A stretch of 64,000 bases of DNA from Bradyrhizobium sp. 1(2017) (GTDB lineage: Bacteria; Pseudomonadota; Alphaproteobacteria; Rhizobiales; Xanthobacteraceae): assembly GCF_011602485.2 (NCBI RefSeq), contig NZ_CP050022.2, positions 2,004,001-2,068,000 on the forward strand, written 5' to 3'. The notes beneath the pieces were generated by a model. That model made no database searches, had not been told where the DNA came from, and saw only the letters and a program-made list of their open reading frames with translations. The stretch's first letter is position 1. Each line of letters begins with the position of its first letter. This document shows positions 58,533 to 64,000 of this stretch, in pieces. The position numbers were made by a program, and so were the translations under genes.

Positions 58533-60629
58533 ATGGATTCCAAGATCATGACCGCGCTTGGCGATCGCGTGCTGACGCTCGGGCCCAAGCCTGCGACGGA
58601 CAGCCCGTATAAGCACTTCAAGCTGACGCGCGATGAAGACGGCGTCGCCTGGCTGCTGTTCGATCGCGCCGACACAAGTGCCAACACGTTGTCCGCGGAC
58701 GTGATGGAGGAGTTCGACGCCGTGCTCGCGGCGATCGAGACCGAGCGCCCCGCCGGCCTCGTGATCCGTTCGGCAAAGCCCTCCGGCTTCATTGCTGGTG
58801 CCGACGTCAACGAATTCCGCGGCGCGTCCGATCCCGGCATGGTGGAGACGCGCATCCGCGCCGCGCATGCCGTCGTCGATCATCTCGAAGCCTTGAAGCT
58901 GTCCACGGTCGCAGTCATCCACGGCTTCTGCCTCGGCGGCGGGCTCGAGGTCGCGCTGGCCTGCCAGTCGCGCATCGCCATCGAAGGCGCGCGCTTCGGC
59001 TTCCCCGAGGTGATGCTCGGCTTGCATCCCGGCCTCGGTGGCACCGCGCGTTTCACCGCGCTGGTCAATCCGGTGCAGTCGATGTCCCTGATGTTGACTG
59101 GCCGCACCATCGATGCACGCCGTGCCAAATCACTCGGCCTCGTCGATACCGTGACGCAGGAGCGCCACGTTCGTAACGCGGTGAAGGATGCGCTGTTCGG
59201 ACGCCTGAAGCGGGCGCGGCCCGGCCTCCTGACCCGCGCGGCGAATGCCGGTCTCGTGCGCGGGCTGCTCGCCAGACGCATGCGCTCGGAGGCGGCAAAG
59301 GCTGCATCCCGCGAGCACTATCCCGCGCCCTACGCGTTGATCGATCTCTGGGAGGCGCATGGCGGCAGCAAGACCGCGATGCTGAAGGCAGAGCAGGCCT
59401 CGTTCGCAAAACTGATGGTGACGCCGACCGCGCAGAACCTGATCCGCGTCTTCTTCCTGCGCGAGCAGATGAAGAAGGCCGCAGGCGGTGGCAGCACGAT
59501 CAAGCATGTCCATGTCATCGGCGCCGGCGCCATGGGCGGCGACATCGCCGCCTGGTGCGCGGGGCAAGGCTTGCGCGTCTCGCTCGCCGACATGAAGGCC
59601 GAGCCGATCGCGGGCGCGGTGAAGCGTGCCGCCGAGCTCTACGGCAAGATCATCCGCAAGCCGACCGAGGTGCGCGACGCGCTCGATCGTCTCATCCCTG
59701 ACATGAACGGGGAGGGCGTTCGCAACGCCGATCTCATCATCGAGGCGGTGCCGGAGAAGCTCGAGCTCAAGCAGAAGGTCTATGCCGGGCTCGAGCCGCG
59801 GATGAAGCCGGACGCGATCCTTGCGACCAACACGTCGAGCATTCCGCTGCAGGACCTGCGCACCACGCTGGCGCGGCCGGAGCGGCTTGTCGGCCTGCAT
59901 TTCTTCAATCCGGTATCGCGCCTGCAACTGGTCGAAGTCGTCAGCCACGACGGCAACGACCCGCGGGTGCTGAAGGACGCGCTCGCCGTCGTCGGCGCGA
60001 TCGACCGTCTGCCACTGCCCGTGAAGAGCTCGCCCGGCTTCCTCGTCAACCGCGCGCTGACGCCGTACATGCTGGAAGCGATGGTGATGCTGGACGAGAA
60101 GATCGACCAGCGCCTGATCGATGCCGCGGCCGAGCAGTTCGGCATGCCGATGGGGCCGATCGAGCTCGCCGATCAGGTCGGCCTCGACATCTGTCTCGAC
60201 GTCGGCGACATGCTGCGCACCAAGTTCGGCGATCTCTTGCCGCCGACGCCGGCCTGGTTGCGTGAGAAGGTCGCCAAGGGCGAGCTCGGCCGCAAGACCG
60301 GCAAGAGCTTTTACGTCTGGAAGGACGGCAAGGCGGAGAAGGCGCAGCTTCCCGAGACCGGTCCGCGCGTCACCGACCAGATGATCGATCGCCTGGTGCT
60401 GCCGATGTCCAACGTCTGCGTCGCCGCGCTACGCGAGGGCATCGTCGACGATACCGACGCGGTCGACGGCGCCATGATCTTTGGCACCGGTTATGCACCG
60501 TTCCGCGGCGGCCCGCTGAACTATGCGCGTACGCGCGGCGTGGAGAATGTCGTACCCAGCTTGCGCGCGCTGGCCGAACGATTCGGCGAACGTTTCGCGC
60601 CTGATCCGGGCTGGGACAATTTCAAGTGA
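58533..60629 (+). CDS. fadJ: Multifunctional enoyl-CoA hydratase/3-hydroxyacyl-CoA dehydrogenase
   Basis: 698 residues from ATG 58533. The N-terminal crotonase domain (~20-200) has FIAGADVNEF and HGFCLGGGLEVALACQSRIA (oxyanion region). The 3-hydroxyacyl-CoA dehydrogenase domain begins near 325 with the NAD motif GAGAMGGDIAAWCAGQG; the catalytic histidine is in VGLHFFNPVSRLQLVEVV, followed by KSSPGFLVNR. The C-terminal dehydrogenase repeats end at ~698. It adds water to and oxidises the acyl chain in the middle steps of beta-oxidation. Two bases after the thiolase stop. Confidence 0.93.
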   Translation: MDSKIMTALGDRVLTLGPKPATDSPYKHFKLTRDEDGVAWLLFDRADTSANTLSADVMEEFDAVLAAIETERPAGLVIRSAKPSGFIAGADVNEFRGASDPGMVETRIRAAHAVVDHLEALKLSTVAVIHGFCLGGGLEVALACQSRIAIEGARFGFPEVMLGLHPGLGGTARFTALVNPVQSMSLMLTGRTIDARRAKSLGLVDTVTQERHVRNAVKDALFGRLKRARPGLLTRAANAGLVRGLLARRMRSEAAKAASREHYPAPYALIDLWEAHGGSKTAMLKAEQASFAKLMVTPTAQNLIRVFFLREQMKKAAGGGSTIKHVHVIGAGAMGGDIAAWCAGQGLRVSLADMKAEPIAGAVKRAAELYGKIIRKPTEVRDALDRLIPDMNGEGVRNADLIIEAVPEKLELKQKVYAGLEPRMKPDAILATNTSSIPLQDLRTTLARPERLVGLHFFNPVSRLQLVEVVSHDGNDPRVLKDALAVVGAIDRLPLPVKSSPGFLVNRALTPYMLEAMVMLDEKIDQRLIDAAAEQFGMPMGPIELADQVGLDICLDVGDMLRTKFGDLLPPTPAWLREKVAKGELGRKTGKSFYVWKDGKAEKAQLPETGPRVTDQMIDRLVLPMSNVCVAALREGIVDDTDAVDGAMIFGTGYAPFRGGPLNYARTRGVENVVPSLRALAERFGERFAPDPGWDNFK

Positions 60630-60636
60630 GAAAGAC

Positions 60637-61047
60637 ATGAGCCAACATGCCACCACCGCGCCGAGCGGCGATCTCTGCATCCGCACGCTGGCGATGCCCG
60701 CCGACACCAACGCCAACGGCGACATTTTCGGCGGCTGGCTGCTCAGCCAGATGGACGTCGGCGGCGGCGTGTTCGCCTCGAAGGCTGCGAAGTCGCGCAC
60801 CGTGACAGTCGCGATCGAGGCGATGAATTTTCGCAAGGCGGTCTATGTCGGCGACCTCGTTTCGGTCTACGCCAATCTCGTCCGCGTCGGGCGCACCTCA
60901 CTCACCGTGCATCTGGAAGCCTGGGCGCTTCGCCGCGGCGAGGAGCATCCGTTTCTCGTCACCGACGGCAATTTCACCTACGTCTCGATCGACGAGCACG
61001 GCCGCCCGCAGGCGGTCCGCGCGACCGACACGACGATCGCGACGTAA
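60637..61047 (+). CDS. Acyl-CoA thioesterase, YciA-like hotdog fold
   Basis: 136 residues from ATG 60637. The hotdog active site is in TNANGDIFGGWLLSQMDVGG (Asp in DIFGGW). The rest (TVTVAIEAMNFRKAVYVGD, VGRTSLTVHLEAWA) is typical of YciA/BFIT-type acyl-CoA hydrolases. It lies seven bases after fadJ, so it belongs to the same operon and could free CoA when intermediates accumulate. Confidence 0.9.
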   Translation: MSQHATTAPSGDLCIRTLAMPADTNANGDIFGGWLLSQMDVGGGVFASKAAKSRTVTVAIEAMNFRKAVYVGDLVSVYANLVRVGRTSLTVHLEAWALRRGEEHPFLVTDGNFTYVSIDEHGRPQAVRATDTTIAT

Positions 61048-61214
61048 TCGCGCGCGACCCTCTGCCTCATCTCACGAACACGTGCAGCATCGCCAAACGC
61101 GGCGTGACTGAGTCATCGCGTCGCGGCTTTGCCAAGAACCAGTCACAAAACGGATGAGGTCGCGGCGTACTCAATTGCGTGTCGATTCGGGGTGGAAACG
61201 GTCTCAAATGCCCA

Positions 61215-61239
61215 GGAACCTTTGGGCAGGAGTGCCGTT
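61215..61239 (+). promoter_or_regulatory. EcfG-type (general stress) promoter
   Basis: GGAAC at 61215-61219 and CGTT at 61236-61239 with exactly 16 bases between, 30 bases before the ATG of the small gene at 61269. Confidence 0.68.
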
Positions 61240-61268
61240 GTTTGCCCGCACTGAGGAATCCACGGGCC

Positions 61269-61460
61269 ATGCCGGACAGCTACATCATCGAAGTCAACTC
61301 GCAGACCGCGGGCATCGTCGTTCGATCTCAAGGAGGCTACTGCTTCTTCGCCTCATCCCATCGCTTCAACCGCCTCGAAGGCCAGCTCTTCCGCAACGCC
61401 CGCGAAGCCGAGCGCGCGGCGCGCAAGCTGGTTAACGGCGATGTGAAGGAGGCGGCATAA
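61269..61460 (+). CDS. Small conserved-looking protein, probable stress gene
   Basis: 63 residues from ATG 61269 (MPDSYIIEVNSQTAGIVVRS). The middle GGYCFFASSHRFNRLEGQLF and the charged C-terminal helix (NAREAERAARKLVNG) read like a folded protein. I do not recognise a named family, though similar short proteins occur in Bradyrhizobium from memory. A consensus EcfG promoter lies directly upstream, giving a leader of about 23 bases. The GAGG at 61252-61255 is rather far for a ribosome site. Confidence 0.65.
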   Translation: MPDSYIIEVNSQTAGIVVRSQGGYCFFASSHRFNRLEGQLFRNAREAERAARKLVNGDVKEAA

Positions 61461-61523
61461 TCTTCCGCTTCGTTCCGGGTACGCGTAGTGCGGGTCGGAA
61501 TTTTTTGCCGCCTACACGACTGC

Positions 61524-61676
61524 TCTCGCTTTTTCCCTTGGGAGAAGGTGGCGCGAAACGCCGCATGAAGGGTTAGATCCGCGAACTCAACTGTGAGAGG
61601 TGTGCTGGCGGAGGCAACCCCTCACCGGTCCCACCGCTACGCGGCGGGCTACCCTCTCCCACAGGAGGGAGAGGGT
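61524..61676. repeat. Intergenic repeat-like element with strong hairpin
   Basis: Between the small gene and the NTF2-like gene. It contains a ten-base stem accctctccc/gggagagggt (61651-61660 with 61667-61676), and the preceding text (cttgggagaaggtggcgcga) recalls a dispersed rhizobial element. Only one copy is in this window. Confidence 0.45.
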
Positions 61677-61687
61677 AAGCATCATCA

Positions 61688-62137
61688 TCACAATTTCGTC
61701 GCCGCCCGCGACAGCAGCTTCCATTCGTCGCCCTGCTTCTGCCAGTTCATCAGGATGTGAAGGTTGGTCGATACTTTTTTCCCATCGGCCGCCATCTCCT
61801 GTTCGCCGAGCCAGTGGAAGCGAACGATCGCGGCAGGGCCGACGACCTTGATGGTCGGGTCCTTGTATTCGATCGAGAGGAATTTCGACTTGCCGTCCGT
61901 GGCGTTGGCGATGAAGGTCGCCTTGTCCTCGACCTTGCCGCTGGAATGGCTGTAGCTCAGATCGTCCCAGCACAGCGCGCCGAGCGCCTTCGGATCGGCG
62001 GCGATCTGGGCGAGCCGGAAGGCCTCGACCTTCTTCGCCACCGCCTCTTGGTCTGCCGAGGCGGCGAATGCCGGTGCCGTGATGGCGAGTGCGGAGACGG
62101 CGAGAGTCGAAAGGGCAAGGTCGCGTCGGTTGATCAT
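61688..62137 (-). CDS. Exported NTF2-like protein
   Basis: 149 residues from ATG 62137 with AGGAGG upstream. The N-terminus MINRRDLALSTLAVSALA is a signal, possibly Tat (NRRDLAL), ending near AFAAS. The NTF2/SnoaL fold follows (VAKKVEAFRLAQIAADPKAL, LSYSHSSGKVEDKATF, NLHILMNWQKQGDEWKLLSR). Secreted NTF2-like proteins often bind a ligand or assist a neighbouring enzyme; none is obvious here. Confidence 0.82.
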   Translation of the reverse strand: MINRRDLALSTLAVSALAITAPAFAASADQEAVAKKVEAFRLAQIAADPKALGALCWDDLSYSHSSGKVEDKATFIANATDGKSKFLSIEYKDPTIKVVGPAAIVRFHWLGEQEMAADGKKVSTNLHILMNWQKQGDEWKLLSRAATKL

Positions 62138-62291
62138 CGTTTCCTCCTTTTTGATCTTGCGACGAGTGTTGCAGCCGCGCGCGACTTTGTCGAGTGTCGC
62201 ATTGTGATCATGTGGATGCGCCATTGCGCGTCGGGGGGCGTATTGATACGCCTTTCGCATCGATGCGACGTTGATTTTGGAAAGTAGGGAA

Positions 62292-62966
62292 ATGATCGAA
62301 GCAATCGGCAGGGCATTGTTGTTCGACATCGATGGCACGCTCGCCAACACCGACCCGCTGCATCTCAAGGCCTTCAACCAGATACTGGGACCGCGCGGCC
62401 ATGTGTTCGATCACGCGCGCTTCTCCAGGGAGCTGCAAGGCTTCGCCAATGCGTCGATCGGCGAGCGCTTTCTGCCCGACGAAACGGTCGAGCGGCGCGC
62501 CGCGATCCTCAGCGAGAAGGAAGAGGTCTTCCGCGCGCTCGTCGCCGGGCAGATCGAGCCGCTGCAGGGGCTGATGGCGCTGCTCGACCGTGCGGATGCG
62601 GCCGGCGTTCCCATGGTCGCCGTGACCAACGCGCCGCGGCTCAATGCCGAATTGCTGCTGTCGGGCCTCGGCATCACCGGGCGGTTCAAGGCCATCGTGA
62701 TCGGCGACGAGCTGGCGCACGGCAAGCCGCATCCGCTGCCCTATCAGGAAGGGCTGCGCTTTGTCGGGGCCAGTGCTGCGGCCTCGATTGCGTTTGAGGA
62801 TTCACGCTCCGGCGTCCAGTCGGCGGCCGCCGCCGGCATTCCGACGATCGGAATCCGGACCAGCCTCAGCCATGCCGATCTCGTCGGCGCCGGCGCCGTT
62901 GCCTCCGCCAGCGCCTTCGACGATCCGGACCTGCTCATGCGCCTTGCTGCCGCGATGGCTTGGTGA
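62292..62966 (+). CDS. HAD-superfamily phosphatase (phosphoglycolate/beta-phosphoglucomutase-like)
   Basis: 224 residues from ATG 62292 with TAGGGAA upstream. HAD motif I in LLFDIDGTLANTDPLHLKAF (nucleophile Asp), motif II in MVAVTNAPRL, motif III in HGKPHPLPYQEGL (Lys) and motif IV in IAFEDSRSGVQSAAAAGI. A helical cap follows motif I. It should dephosphorylate a sugar or glycerol phosphate. The next gene is a GlpR-like repressor, 91 bases on, so a link to glycerol-phosphate metabolism is plausible but unproven. Confidence 0.88.
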   Translation: MIEAIGRALLFDIDGTLANTDPLHLKAFNQILGPRGHVFDHARFSRELQGFANASIGERFLPDETVERRAAILSEKEEVFRALVAGQIEPLQGLMALLDRADAAGVPMVAVTNAPRLNAELLLSGLGITGRFKAIVIGDELAHGKPHPLPYQEGLRFVGASAAASIAFEDSRSGVQSAAAAGIPTIGIRTSLSHADLVGAGAVASASAFDDPDLLMRLAAAMAW

Positions 62967-63057
62967 GCCGCCTCATCCGTTAACCGTGATCGTCTCCCGC
63001 ATTGACCGAATGCGCGAACCGCCGCACCATGGATCGTTCCGATTTTGAGGTTTCGCC

Positions 63058-63906
63058 GTGACCGGACTGACCCATCGCCAAGCCGAAATCCTCAACATCG
63101 CGCGCGCCTCCGGCCGCGTCATGGTCGAGGAACTCGCGCGCAGGTTCGAGGTCTCGGCGCAAACCATCCGCAAGGATCTCAACGATCTCTGCGAGCGGAG
63201 ATCGCTGACCCGCATCCATGGCGGCGCCATCATCGCCTCGGGCGTGGAAAACCTCGCCTATGAGGCGCGCCGCTTTGTCGCCGCCGACGAGAAGAAGGCC
63301 ATTGGCGCTGCGGCGGCCTCACTGATCCCGAACGGCTGCTCGCTGTTCATCAACATCGGCACCACGACGGAAGAGGTCGCGAGCGCGCTGACCTCGCACG
63401 AGGATCTGCTCGTCATCACCAACAATCTCAACGTCGCCATGCTGCTCTACCGCCATCCCCGCATCGAAGTGGTCGTCGCAGGCGGCACGGTGCGGCGTGC
63501 CGACGGCGCGGTGGTCGGCTCGACCGCGACGCAGCTGATCGGCCAGTTCAAGGTGGACTACGCCATCATCGGTGCGTCCGCGATCGACGAAGAGGGCGCC
63601 TTGCTCGACTTCGACTACCGCGAGGTGCAGGTGGCGCAGGCCATTATCGCCAATGCCCGCAGCGTCATGCTGGTCGCCGATTCCACGAAGCTCCGCCGCA
63701 GCGCGCCGGTGCGCATTGCGCACATCACCCAGATCCAGACCTTCGTCACCGACCAGGAGCTGCCCGAGCGCCTCGCCACCATCTGCCACAGCAAGGGCAT
63801 CGAGGTGGTGGAGGCGTTGCCAAAGGGCGCCGCCGAGAGCGACGAATCTCAGGCCGATGCGCAGGACGGCGCGCCTGAGGCCGCGCCGGTGGTGCGGCTG
63901 AGATAG
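63058..63906 (+). CDS. glpR: DeoR-family repressor, GlpR-like
   Basis: 282 residues from GTG 63058 with GAGG nine bases upstream. The DeoR helix-turn-helix is in 3-57 (RQAEILNIARASGRVMVEEL, FEVSAQTIRKDLNDLCERR, IHGGAI). The C-terminal phosphosugar sensor domain follows (INIGTTTEEVA, ITNNLNVAMLL, VVVAGGTVRRADGAVVG). This is the GlpR branch, which represses glycerol-3-phosphate use. The C-terminal ~30 residues are acidic and Ala/Glu-rich beyond the usual end. A glpD gene may follow just outside the right edge. Confidence 0.88.
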   Translation: MTGLTHRQAEILNIARASGRVMVEELARRFEVSAQTIRKDLNDLCERRSLTRIHGGAIIASGVENLAYEARRFVAADEKKAIGAAAASLIPNGCSLFINIGTTTEEVASALTSHEDLLVITNNLNVAMLLYRHPRIEVVVAGGTVRRADGAVVGSTATQLIGQFKVDYAIIGASAIDEEGALLDFDYREVQVAQAIIANARSVMLVADSTKLRRSAPVRIAHITQIQTFVTDQELPERLATICHSKGIEVVEALPKGAAESDESQADAQDGAPEAAPVVRLR

Positions 63907-64000
63907 GGGCGTAATCCTCCCGTCGTCACCGGGCTCGTTCCGGCCATCCACACCCTGCTCGAGCACAAAGAAGGCATGCCCGGGCGTTCGCCTCTCCGAA

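Overview
The window is high-GC, densely coded chromosome of an alphaproteobacterium, most likely Bradyrhizobium or a close relative. The family mix points there (vanA/GntR/vanB, a PaoABC-type aldehyde oxidoreductase, a FadE-FadI-FadJ operon, GlpR), as do several families of palindromic intergenic repeats and promoters matching the alphaproteobacterial general-stress sigma factor EcfG (GGAAC-N16-CGTT). I saw no rRNA, tRNA, CRISPR array, prophage or insertion sequence.

Layout. 1-7486 (minus strand): surface-polysaccharide locus with three GT4 glycosyltransferases, a Wzx-like flippase, a secreted glycoside hydrolase and, cut by the left edge, a second hydrolase-like protein. 7661-14586: aldose-epimerase-like enzyme, MBL-fold hydrolase, orphan OmpR-type response regulator, lytic transglycosylase, secreted alpha/beta hydrolase and phosphoglucomutase. 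14765-17678: vanillate O-demethylase locus with its FCD-GntR regulator and two candidate operators. 17751-19712: GGDEF-EAL membrane protein. 20050-23789: SnoaL-like protein and TetR regulator, divergent around tandem operators, then a GMC oxidoreductase and a divergent hydroxymethylbilane synthase. 24299-27039: a lower-GC two-gene unit (Baeyer-Villiger-type monooxygenase plus MetX-like alpha/beta hydrolase). 27256-33498: hemE, a small stress protein, a diguanylate cyclase, trhO-slyX and a gamma-glutamyltransferase. 33665-37594: paoABC. 37655-40149: secreted FKBP, CsbD, cupin and two VOC proteins. 40310-43563: FecR-domain protein and Ser-Pro-rich beta-barrel, divergent from a PMT-family glycosyltransferase. 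43621-48456: OmpA-like protein with an upstream CRP-type box, two small envelope proteins, an AlkZ-like protein, a DUF2809-like membrane protein and an MFS transporter. 48775-53916: RND efflux adaptor, pump and TetR regulator. 54050-61047: flavin-reductase-like protein and a beta-oxidation operon. 61269-63906: small stress protein, NTF2-like secreted protein, HAD phosphatase and GlpR-like repressor.

How the genes relate. The pgm product (glucose-1-phosphate/glucose-6-phosphate) could supply sugar nucleotides for the polysaccharide locus. Two c-di-GMP enzymes could act on the same surface phenotype. The van, BVMO/hydrolase, GMC, Pao and fad units fit a soil bacterium using aromatic, aldehyde, ketone and fatty-acid carbon. 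The least explained observations are the FecR/SP-barrel/PMT trio, the divergent HemC, the low-GC BVMO islet, the EcfG-type promoters in front of three small genes, and the repeat families, one of which supplies the end of a coding sequence.
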